In this document: positions 1 to 11,359 of the stretch, in pieces | Numbering within the stretch: position 1 is the first letter of the stretch | Layout of the letters: every line of letters begins with the position of its first letter | DNA from: Dimorphilus gyrociliatus | Lineage: Eukaryota > Annelida > Polychaeta > Dinophilidae | Reading direction: 5' to 3' | DNA length: 64,000 bases | Assembly (NCBI GenBank): GCA_904063045.1 | Contig: CAJFCJ010000019.1 | Coordinates: forward strand, 2,796,684 to 2,860,683 | Made by a program: the position numbers and the translations under genes | Notes under the pieces: model-generated | Databases searched by the model: none | What the model saw: the letters and a program-made list of their open reading frames with translations, nothing else | Told to the model about the DNA's origin: nothing

Positions 1-1914
1 AATGTTTACATAGCGTAATACGAGAAAGTAAAGATTCGGTCATTGAAATCGCCGCTCTCACTTTGCCTCACCTGCCTATACTAAAATGCTATTACATCAT
101 GAAAGTAACGGCGCTTCTTTTATTTGAATCTAATTAAGTTAGGCAAGGTAAAGTATAAAAGAGATTGATGAAAGCTAAGTCCTGTCGATAAGAATTTTGC
201 GGTGGCAAGGAATCAATTGTTTGAATAAAGAGACGGTCTTTGTGTCATCAATACAATAAACATTGGTCGATTGTTTGATACAAGAATATCACTCTTGACA
301 TTTTAGCTACGCAAACAGTTAGACTTTCTCACCCGGCACACGTATAAAATTCATTTTAGATTGCATATTTCTATTATAATACAAAGGGAACCGTAGATAC
401 CGCTCTAAATATATTCGCTAGTTTTTCAAAGCCTCAATATATAAGTTTTTGTATTTCCTGAAGGAAAACAATCGCAACAAAATACGACTCCTCTTTTCTA
501 TGTTTTTTCCCCTCTATCCTCTTTCCGTTTAGGGATAATACTTTTATGCCAACGTCAACTTTCTCGTATTTCTTATACTTGGTATTATAGGCAGTCGGAA
601 GTCGTATCTTGAAAGATACAATAGGCCTATTTTACTAATTAGATTTTGCTTAGAAAAAAGTACAATAAACAAAAATTGGGTGACGCGTATAAAATGTCAC
701 ATTTTGACCGCGGGCTGTGTAACAGTCCCCAGTCGCTGGTAAAGCCCAAGTCGTCAATTTTCACCTCATTTCCTCCTTCCTTTACATCTTTCGTCCGCCG
801 TTAATTCGACGCTTTTACGGAGCTCGCCCAATTAATCGCACTGCACTCGAATACTGTCTTCGGAGCGAATGCATCAAAATTTCTTCTTCAACACGCAGTT
901 TTTACGGTCGAATGGTTTGTAATAGGGTGAGAAATTGTCAAATTAAAGACAAGAAAGAAGGTGACGAAGCATTTCTGATGAACTGTCGAGATCACTGTGA
1001 AGAGTGCTTAAAAAGCGCTTTGCATTGACATCACCACAAGTCGATCAGAGTCCATTTGTTAATGGAAATGTGAAAGAAGCCGGGGGTGACTTCCAGCAAG
1101 ATATATTAACAGGGTGATGATGAGTACATGTTTATAGAAGGTAGACTGTTTATAGCATCACAAACTACGATAGACGTCATCAAGCTGTAATGCCTTAGGC
1201 ACCATCGTTTTGGCAATCTGCTCACATTCGAACGCCGTCGCTTCATCATTTCGTAATCAATGTAATAAATTGCATTTATATTACGTCTAACGAACACTTT
1301 GCTAACGCGTCGGCACGCGCCGAAGCGTCTCCTTTGTTTATTAAAAAGTTCAAAGTGTCAATATAGCTACGCTGGAGGCGTCGATGAAAAATTGACTGTT
1401 ATTTTGACGTATCGTCTTATTAAGATCTTAGTTAGTTAATGCTGATGAATGCTAATATAAGGTACCTCCTCCTCTTTCAATTTAATTACGATTCATTTTC
1501 GTCCCATATATAGGCTATAAGAAATTCGATTGGTCACAAGGTGGCGCTCAAATTAGCGAGTATTTTCGTTCCGACCGGCAGACAGCTGGCGAATGCCGCT
1601 AAGTTTATAACGTAGCAGTTCACTTTTACCAGTTGAATAAAATTTTTTTTAGCTGATTTTTTTTAATCGTTTATTTTAGTAATTCGTTTATAAAATTACG
1701 ACGCAGAAAACGGAGCAGATCTCTTTAGCAATAAAAAGGGAATGAATTTATTGTTATTTCACGACTAATAGTAATTTCCATTAAAGAAGGTAAGAGTACA
1801 ATGAATTGAATTTCGGGTAAACGACACGCCATTAATTGTCGATTTTCTAAACGCTTTTGCTGTTGAACCGTAACAAATATTCGATTGACAGGTCTCATCA
1901 AATACGGATTATAT
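1..1914. other. 5' flank of the protocadherin gene
   Basis: I see no convincing exon or RNA gene here on either strand. The sequence is AT-rich with short homopolymers. It should hold the promoter and 5' UTR of the downstream protocadherin. A CTCF-like motif, AGGTGGCGC, lies at 1541-1549. Splice-like sequence just before the protocadherin ATG (acag at 1887-1890) could mark an intron within the 5' UTR. Confidence 0.5.
1541..1549 (+). promoter_or_regulatory. CTCF-like motif AGGTGGCGC
   Basis: The motif lies about 370 bp upstream of the protocadherin start. It is one of a set of AGRTGGCR sequences that fall mainly in intergenic DNA across the window. The resemblance is to the AGRTGGCGC core bound by insect and vertebrate CTCF. 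Binding here is inference. Confidence 0.35.
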
Positions 1915-4900
1915 ATGTTGCGATTCTTGCTATTCGTTGCCCACAGTTCGACTCTACTGCAATTTATAGAAGGTCGATGGACAATAGCAAATTATGTAGT
2001 AACTGAAGAGACAGACGGTGGTTCAATTTTGGGTAATATTGCCCGTGATTCTGGTTTTATTCAAGATATTCCATCCCAAAAGAATATAGAGTACAGATTA
2101 CTACAAAATGACTTTAGTAGTTACTTTGAGATATTTCCGTATAGCTCTGATTTGACATACTTAAAAATTGATAGGGAAAAAATTGGGTGCTCTGGAAAAA
2201 GAATTTGCGAATTAAATTTTAAAGTTTACGCAAATCGAGGCTCATCTGGTTTAGGACTTTTGCAATTTAAAGTTACAGTTAAAGATATTAACGATCATTC
2301 TCCTACTTGGCGGGAAAGCAGAAGAGAGTGGACAGTTCACGAATCGGTTGCTCCTAACAAGCAATTCCTTTCCATACCTCCGGCTATCGACCCTGATAGC
2401 CCCAAGTTCGCGTCACCTACTTATAAATTGGAAGACGATCATGGTGGAAGGTATCGTCTGCAGTATAACAATGCATCGAACAACGTAAAAATTGTTTTAT
2501 CGAAAACACTAGATAGAGAGGCTCAGGACAGTTATCAATTGCGTTTAATAGCAACGGACGGAGGGGGCAGGAAGGGTGAACTTCAAATTGACGTTCGCGT
2601 AAAAGACGCCAATGATAATGTGCCTAAGTTCGATCACAATTCGTATAGTGCAAAAGTTCCCGAGAATTTAGCTATAAATTCTACAATTCTTATAGTCTCT
2701 GCTCAAGATGATGATGTAGGAGACAACTCAGTTATAATTTACTCATTGCCTTCGTCGTCTGCTCAACTGACCAACGTGTTCAATATTAATAAACATACGG
2801 GTAGAATAACGTTGGCTTCTTCCCTTGACAGGGAGACCACTAGCGGCTACATATTTTATGTTCAAGCCAAAGATTCTGGTCCTTATGCAACACCTGTGGA
2901 GACTCTGGTTAACATAACGGTTGTAGATATCAATGATAATGCTCCATCTATACACACGTCACCGCTTCTTCAAAGTTCAGATAGCAGCCTGACTATTTTA
3001 GAAAATGACCAGGTTGGCAGATCGGTTGCTATGGTCTACGTTTCTGACCCAGATGAAGGACGAAACGGCAGATTTTCCTGCACTATTGACAGCAACAAAT
3101 ATTTTACTTTAACTGATTTTTCACCTTCTTCAAGGGATAGACATCAAAGAGAATACGAAATTAAATCTAATTCGATGTTCAATTATGAAGAACTTAAGGA
3201 AATTACAGCTGTAATCACTTGCAAAGATAATGGCAATCCTGCACAAACTTCAACATCGGTCCTAGAAGTAAAAATACGAGACGAAAATGATAATGATCCA
3301 ATTTTCGAAAAAGAATTATATAAAACCGAAGTGACCGAGAATAAACCAATAAATCGATTTATTGCGCAAGTTAAGGCCATTGACAAAGATTCTGGTGATA
3401 ACGGAAAAGTGAGTTATTCGTTAGACGCCGCTAGCCAAGCCTATTTCAATATTATTGCCGATAGCGGTAAAATTTATCCAAAGGGAATATTAGATAGAGA
3501 GGAAAAGGAGTTTCATAATTTGACTGTTATAGCAAGAGATAAGGGCACAAAGCCAAATGAAGCCAAAGCATATGTTGAAGTAACAGTAAAGGATGTAAAC
3601 GATTGTATCCCGACCTTTGTTAAGCATGCCAATTTCCCTGTATTATCAATATCAGAAAATGAAGCTCGTGAAACACACCTATTAGGTAGTGTCGCTGCGG
3701 AAGATTGTGATATTGGAGAAAATGGCAAAATTACATATTCGATAGTTTCTGCACGTGATCAACCGTTCTCTATCAATAAGAATACAGGTGTTATATCGAC
3801 AACCGAAGTATTGGATAGGGAAAATACGAGCAGCTATCATTTACTTTTAGAAGCTCGAGACGGTGGTAGTCCAAGTCTTTTTTCTACAATTTCAATGAAA
3901 GTTCATGTGATAGATCGCAATGATGAGAAGCCACATTTCACATTCCCTTCAGCAAAAAATAATACACTCCAATTTTCTGCACATGCACCTGTCGGCACAG
4001 CAATAACAAAAATACAAGTATCCGACAAAGACTTTGGAAATAATGGAAATGTAAATATCTATTTTCAACAGACAATACTTTCATTTCTGAAGCAAAAAGA
4101 CTCTGGGGTTTATACCTCATGGTCTTGTTTCCAAATGAACATTGAAACGGGAAATATAAAGCTGGTGAAGGATTTGAGTACCTTATCTAACAAAACCGTC
4201 ACTATTGACTTAGAAGCCCGGGATGGTGGTTCTCCCTTTCAATTCACTCGTACTCAATTGATAATTGTCTTCAACGATTCTATTCCTTGGCATGACTCGC
4301 ACAGTTCATTATTATCAAGGAGTAATTTATTGATTTTAATAGCGGTCGGAATTGGATCTTTCGTCGTCATTCTGCTATTAATTTTATGTATATGTTGTCT
4401 TCGTCAATCGAAGAAGGACAAACAACAATTGCGATACAATTGTCGAACAGAGGCCTTGAAGATTCTTTATGAGAAGAATGGTGGTCCTACGATCATTCGA
4501 GATAGCGATAAGTGCAAACACTCGCCTCGTGAAATGAAGAGTTTGAATTACGAGAAGGCTCTCGACCCAAGTCATATAGAATTTGTGGTAAGTAGAATAG
4601 AGGAAAGAGTAGGCAAAATATAAATATATATAATTTCCCCCTTTCCCTTATAAAACTCCTTCCTTGCTCGATTTTTGAGGAAGGAAGGAAGGAAACCGTA
4701 CCAGCAACCACGAGTTTCGATAAAGTCGTGGACTGATGACATACGTTATCCGAGATTACCTTATTTAGTACGGCTTCCAACGTTTCTTTCCCTTTTTAGT
4801 CATCTATATATGGGCTTGTAATCATAAGGCTTTTTCTAATTTGCAAATTGCCGTCAATTTATAGTATGGTTCGGAGGAAGAGGTAGGTAATAGCTTGCTT

Positions 4901-7900
4901 CATATTATAAGCTTGCCGCCTATGTATGCTTTTATATTTCACACCTTGCTTTTGTTTGCATTCTAAAACTCTTAATTGTTGCTCAAACGTGTCAACATTT
5001 ACCTTGTTCAGACTAATGCTTGTATATATTTTTTTCTAAAAGCTTTTGCAGTTTCGTGTTCAAGCTAGTCTCAAATTTGACTCTTTCTTTCAAAATGTGG
5101 CATGGCCTGATAACACCTCTATTAAACTGAAGAGGTGGCGTCGTTTCGAACGCCTTTAAAATCCGTCAACCCGACACTTAAGATCGTATAGCCAACGGTT
5201 ACAGCGATATGTTTTCTTATTTCTTATTGAGGAGAAATCTTGCCTTCAGCCTAAAAAAAACGGATTAGCGCAAGATTGAATCTATAACAACGTCCTTCGG
5301 CTATATACGTGCATAAATAGTTAGTGAACGCTGTAATTTCTTATAATTATACGGGCCAATCGATAGCGATAAACGAAATGAGTTTAGGAAGGGGCGCAGC
5401 TGGTGACGCTGGACGATGCGGCGTTTTTGTCGCTAACGCTTGTAAATAATTAGTTATTATACTCTATTTCGTATTCGACTCAGAACTAGGCGAATCGATG
5501 CAATACAACGACGCAGAGCAATACAGATTGTCATTTTATCAGATGACTGAACAAGTATTTGCGCTGCGTCAGATACAGAACTGTCTGGTCTTGACTTGTA
5601 ATTTGTAAACGATGGGAAGGAGGTCCAAGAGGGGAAACCTTTGCCTTCTAATGCCACTGTATTGCTAAGTCTGCCTTCTTGAGAAGAGGAAAGTACAAAT
5701 AAGTGAGTGAGAGAGCTGATGAGTGAATAAATGAGTAAATGGACAAGTAAACAAAGTAGAGGAAGAATGAGAAAGTGAGATTCATATGTGCACGCCCAAG
5801 GAATAAGACAGGCGGCAGTTAAAGAAAAAGACAGCCGGCAGCTGATTGAAAGGAAGGATGGATTAAGTAAATTCAGGCGAGCGTCTATTTTAAGTAAAGC
5901 AGTTAGCCGATTCGTTCTCCTTTCTTCCTACTATCCTCTCTCCCTTTCATTCCTGCTCGTCAGAAGATTATCATACTGCACTATTTCCAGTATTGCGTGA
6001 GAGAGAAAGCAGATTGTAGCGACGACTTGATAAGCTGGCATGCCGCCTATGGATTTCCAATATGCTTACTATTCTCCTCGTTAAACGTATTACGGGACGG
6101 CGCCGTTTTTACGTCTAATTCTTCCGCAATAAGAGCAACCCGCGTTTAATATGCAAACTACGGCTGACGGCTATACGATAATCTATAGAGATACAAATAC
6201 ACCGGTAACGTTGACGTCAAAAGCTAGCATGCAGGCCACGTTGACTGCTAGTCAATAAAAAGCACGTTTCCCTCTTTCTCCTCTTATGTATTCCTCAATT
6301 TTTTCTCCTTTTGAATTCCCCTTTTATCTATGCTTTTTTTCCGTCGCCCCTCGTTTTTCTACTTTGGCGTTTTTCATTCCGTTTCTTTTTCCCTTAAGTA
6401 GCGTAAGATAATAGGCTAAGTAAAAAAACAAGAGGCACGAGAGAAAAGAAAAGGGAATAAGAGACGCCTATTGTCTTTTTATGACGTTCGTGTATGTTTC
6501 TCTTTCATTTGAGTTTATATTTTCCTACAAACGTAAAACCTTAGAAGAGCAAATGAAGACAAGAAATTTACTTTTTTTTTTAATAATTTACACAGATTCC
6601 GGTCGCGAACAGCTCATTATTAACGGCTACGCCACCTGGCGCCAAACGACAGTTTAAACACCCTCTAGCACCACCACCACCCTGTAGGGGCAGACTTAAT
6701 CAAAAAGATGTTGAGGTTTGACGTTTTCTAGTTTTTTTTTTCACACTGGCTTAAATAACTCTGCATAGACAACGCGTGACGCTCAATCACATCCCTAACT
6801 CTGCCCCATGAGGCGTCTAGCGCACCCTGTCCGGCCGTTATCGGCAGAGGCCGAGACGCCCTGTCCTTTCTAAAAAGTAAATTAGCCTGCAATCGCTACG
6901 ACGCCTCCAAGTCGTTGTCCAACTTATTGATTGCCGTCTTCTGCAGTATAAAAAAGGCATACATACAGTATATGAGGTCTTATACCTGCTGCATTTCTCA
7001 TTTCCTAGGTGTTAACCAAATGAATAGCCTTCTCAAAAGAAGTTTTTTAAACATATAATGATCATTTGGATATCAATGACAGCTTAAAAGAGCTGCTTAG
7101 TCTGTAGTACTAACCAGTTTATATACGTATTCTGTTTGGAGATTAGGATTATATAAAATCCAATTGGCGTAAAAATTGGCTGGAGTAGTATAAAGAAAGG
7201 GAAAGGCAATATACAGACGTCAGAATATCCAGCTTATCAAACGACCAATAAAAGATTAACGAACTGCAATTTTTCTACTGGTCAAAAAAAAATTTTTGCG
7301 ATAATTTTCTTCTATATATACGGCAGAGTGTTGCTAGAAGGGCCTAGGGCGGATGTAGAAATTCTTGGACACAGGGAATAAATCCCTTGAGTGTCTTTAA
7401 TTGAATAACGTCGGCGAACTGCCGGGTCTATAGATACGACCTAATTTGCGGTTGTACGAGTTTTTATGTAGTGCGAAAATTGTGGTCAGGAACACAATTT
7501 AGGAGCTTATAAATTTTGTAGCGTTGCTGAACGTCCCTTTGCAGACTTGCTCCTCTCCTGCTTTCTTTACAACTTTATATTTTCAAAGTGTCATTATTAC
7601 TTTCATCCATTGATTGCAAGTGTTTGATTAAGGCAGCTTCAGAGCTCTTCCGTAAGTCGGAAGAAATCTAATTTAACGAGTAGCCAATACGGAAAAGATT
7701 GATATAAGCGAGTTAAACGACGAGTCGACAGCAAAATATTGGCAGGAGACGTTCGATAGTCCTTAATTGACTGTGCGACGTCTAAAAGTGACGGTCGTAG
7801 CTAATGATCATTATTACGTGTATACGGTTTATTGATTGATCTAGATATAAATAAATTCGATTTTTTCCACTTTAGCAGCTCCGAACGTTCGTAAATGGGG

Positions 7901-8542
7901 AGACCGATAGCGCCTACAGTGTTGGAGATTGCTCAAATACAGATAGTGGTAAAGGGGCTAGCGACGCTGGAGAACAACAGTTCGTGGAAGGTTTGCAATA
8001 AATTTTTTTTTACTTTAGATTGATGAGTTAGGGGGTAAATAAGCGACCGATCGTTTCTTTTCGTAGGTGGCGTTGCAATAATAATCCACTTCCTCGTATC
8101 GTGTTTCTATTTTACCTCCTTTCTATTAGGCGTCTAGTTGTATCCCTTATGGAGAAATCTATAAAAAATCGATCGTTTGTTCTCGCTAATTAAATCTACT
8201 TTTTTTAATCGCAATCTCGTAGCTCTAAGGAATGGAAGCTCTGAGGGCTATAAAGGCTCATTGAATCGAGCGTTCGCTCAAACACCTTCTACATCTTCTT
8301 CACCTCAACGGCAGATGTCGCATTCTTCCAGACCTAAGTTCACGCCATCTAGCAGGCCAATCGAAACTACGCTCTATTCTTGTCGAGACGTTTCTGATGT
8401 TTTGCGTTCGACTATGCCAACAATTACAGCCAACGAAACAGCCGAAGAGGAAGGTAGCACAACTTCCGGTTCCTATGTGGTTGACGCTAATGATCTTTGT
8501 AACGAAATTGACGACTTATTTTTTCGAAGTATGGTCGTTTAA
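1915..8542 (+). CDS. Delta-type protocadherin (three exons)
   Basis: Homophilic adhesion receptor of the plasma membrane. Exons are 1915-4587, 7876-7990 (or from 7879) and 8223-8542; phases agree and predict about 1035 residues. The start is the ATG at 1915, which opens a hydrophobic signal peptide (MLRFLLFVAH). The giant first exon holds seven cadherin repeats, marked by six linkers (DINDHSP, DANDNVP, DINDNAP, DENDNDP, DVNDCIP, DRNDEKP). The last two are degenerate, which suggests weaker calcium binding near the membrane. One transmembrane helix lies near residues 803-830. The first exon ends at a perfect GTAAGT donor, so the apparent stop at 4623 is intronic. Exons 2 and 3 encode a tail with DSGKG and a conserved-looking end, GSYVVDANDLCNEIDDLFF. 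A single exon for the whole ectodomain is typical of protocadherins. AATAAA lies at 8572-8577. The exact subfamily is unresolved. Confidence 0.9.
4588..7875 (+). other. Large first intron of the protocadherin gene
   Basis: This 3.3 kb stretch separates the ectodomain exon from the tail exons. It contains no exon I can support. It holds two CTCF-like motifs: AGGTGGCGT at 5133-5141 (+) and the same sequence on the minus strand at 6629-6637. Its size is unusual here, since most introns in the window are under 100 nt, so it is a reasonable place for enhancers or alternative tail exons. Confidence 0.55.
8065..8073 (+). promoter_or_regulatory. CTCF-like motif AGGTGGCGT
   Basis: The motif sits in the short second intron of the protocadherin gene. 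It belongs to the AGRTGGCR set. Function is inferred from sequence resemblance only. Confidence 0.25.
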
Positions 8543-11359
8543 ACGACATTTCGAATGTGCAGGTGCTAAAAAATAAAGGCTATAGCGAACCCTGCTCAGG
8601 TGCTCGTTATCAAGTTTACTTGTGTGTCTGTAAATATTAACAGAGTTGGCTATAACTTTTATCTGCACATTCTACCCTCGTTTCTTTCTTATTCTGTTTT
8701 TAGTATGTTTTTACTTTTTCCCATCATTCACAAAAAAAATCTCTTTCTTTTCGCTTAAATTGATGGTTTTGTTGAATAAAAGAAATTTTATTATTGAATT
8801 TGAACATAAGTGAATAGCATTTCATCAAGTACTTGAATTATAAAAAAAGAAACAATTAGGCAAATTGCTTGATAATCGAATTTTACGAGAGCGCTTGTGT
8901 AAAGCTTATGTAATTTTTTCATTGCCACATCATGACGGCTTCGTGCACTCAAACTAAGTGTATGTTATGAGACAGGTGTCGCCACCGGGAATAAACTACT
9001 AAAATATTTAACAGAGTAAAACCAGCTAATAGAATTCAAAAGATAAAATTTTCTCATAAACATTAAAAGAGTATCTATATAAATATATATAGCCAATCGA
9101 CATGACTTATTGAGCGCGATTGAAAAGGGTGTTTTAATTCTATTATATTCCTTTTTACGCTTATCTTTTCTTAGATAGACCACATCAAAAGGAAAATTGT
9201 CAATTCCATTTTATTTACCAATTCAAAACGCGTCGTTTGGACTTTTGAATATAATATTAATCACCCTTAACTAGATCCCTGCTCTTTTTTGAAATCGAGT
9301 ACCCATGCGTTCGATAGATGGCGCTATAAAAATAAAAAATAAATCTATTGTATGGGAACGATGTACGAGTGTGGGAGTAAACGGAAGGGAGAACTTATAT
9401 AGTTTGTCAAACCGTGCGTCGATCGTCACCTGCTTTGTCATGTATAATTAACGAGCATCAAACACGCTAGCTCATCTCGTATTCAATTAATTTGCTTGTT
9501 TCACATTTCGTCTAGTTCAATAAGCTTAACAGGACGTTTGTATGACGCTCGTAGACGGTCTCTTTATGCACGCTTAATTGCCTACTGATTACATTCCGCG
9601 TCGTCATTGATCGGTACTCGCGCTCTAAGCGCCGAGCCGTTTAAATCTCATATAATATCTATATTTAAATATACGTACAAATTATACGCATTAAACGATT
9701 TTTATAAAAGAATAATCTCTCGACACTAGTTTTTTTACTCAATAGAAAAAAGAGAGCGTCGCCTAGAAAAACAATCACAGCGTCAGTCGTCACTCAATCA
9801 ATCAGAGAACAAGTTAGACGCCCCTGATGAACATAGATGTGCCTCTAGAGAACGACGCGGCTATTTGGATGCAAATTGAAAGCGGCTCGCTGTAAAATAA
9901 TATTTGGCTGTATAAAGCATCTTGTTGGGCAAATTTATTTATTGACCGGTGTAAATGCATTAGCTTTGTATGAGTGGTTAGTTTATGGTACTTATTGTGT
10001 GGTCCACACCCAAAAAAAGTGAAACTATTTCTTTTCCCTTTAGATACGCACAGAAATGACAGTAGGAAGATGAGACGGCGATGCGTTTGGCTGGCGTCAC
10101 TTTCCCTTCAATCTAACGCTATATGCGCTGATCAGCGGTGCATGTAGAACTTGTAATCATAACACTGACCGCTCAACGCATTTGCATTTTATAGATAACT
10201 TTTACGCCCGCCGCCCATTATAAAAGGCACATTTAGTTTCTATTTATGTTTTAGTGCGTGATAGTTTTACAACGAGCGGCTGATTGTGTCAATTAATTGT
10301 ATAAGCGAGAGGCGGCAACTTCAATGCGTCTGCTCACCATCATTTATCATAGTCAATGAGCCGAGCCACCGTCCCTTTGCCATCTGCGTTCATCATCTCA
10401 CTTTGTCCTTTTTCAACGGCGCACGCATTAAGATAATTCATTAGAAGTTAAAAACTATAGAATAACTGTTTCCTTTTCTACTTACTGTATATCTCCGCCC
10501 AGTTCCTGCTCTTCCCTCTATTTTTCGTTTAACGACCATGTCATAAAAGTACAAAAAGAAAGAAATCGGGGAGAAAAAAAACCTATTTCCTATTCTTTAA
10601 ATCATTTCTCCGACCCCGCAAAGGCCTATTTAATTATAAGTTATATATGACAAGTGTGATTGACTGAAAGTATCTAAGGGGCAAGGCATTCTCTTGCGTC
10701 TGCTATATCAATTTATTTTTTTCATTTAAACCGTACACCTATTCTTGTTGGTCTAAAGCATTGAATTAAATGGATGATTGATGACTTTGCGACACGAAAA
10801 AGCAACAAATAATTATATATCACTATAAAAAAATTCCGAATTTAATTCGAAAATTTCATGTTTTTCTCAAACAGTTGACATCCACGTATTCACAAGGAAG
10901 AAAACTAAATTAATCTGCTGCTGAGAAAAAAAATGAGATGAAAATTAACCAATCATAATATATATATTTAAATTTCTTTATAAAGTAATAAGATATTAAA
11001 CCGTTATATAAGTTCAAGTGAGTGTAAGCTATTTCTTAAATTAAGGTCGACCACGGAAAAATTGGGTAAGGATAACAGGAAAGAAGGTAGGACGGTTTAA
11101 TTATGGCCATCAATTTAAAGTTAATGAAGGCAATTCCAAAAACATGCAGTGCTATATCAATAAGCGAAGTAATGAATACGAAAAGAACTGAAATGGAAAA
11201 TGGAATTAGCTGAGGGCAAGTTTATTTTGTTGTTGATTAAGCCATGTGGGAGGAGCTATGTCGATGATTGGCGGAGAGGACTGCTAGTTCATTGGTCGCT
11301 GCTTGGATATTGATATATCTTTTTAGGGCAGTTAGCGGAAAACGTCAACAGTTCGGAGT
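8543..11359. other. Intergenic region between protocadherin and unc-4/Uncx
   Basis: This 2.8 kb has no supportable gene. It contains the protocadherin polyadenylation signal (8572-8577), a CTCF-like motif at 9316-9324 and many short AT-rich stretches. Upstream DNA of this size in front of a developmental homeobox gene is a plausible regulatory region. Confidence 0.5.
9316..9324 (+). promoter_or_regulatory. CTCF-like motif AGATGGCGC
   Basis: Exact AGATGGCGC midway between two genes. It is identical to copies at 31026, 51634 and, on the minus strand, 35612 and 37134. It may be a boundary element; binding is not shown. Confidence 0.4.

Noticed and set aside
4588-4623. Protocadherin stop at 4623 as the true end
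   Set aside because: A perfect GTAAGT donor precedes it, and the in-frame downstream exons encode a typical protocadherin tail.
6661-6700. Vertebrate-style CTCF site (GTAGGGGCAG)
   Set aside because: Spacing is one G short of the consensus core, so I did not count it in the motif set.
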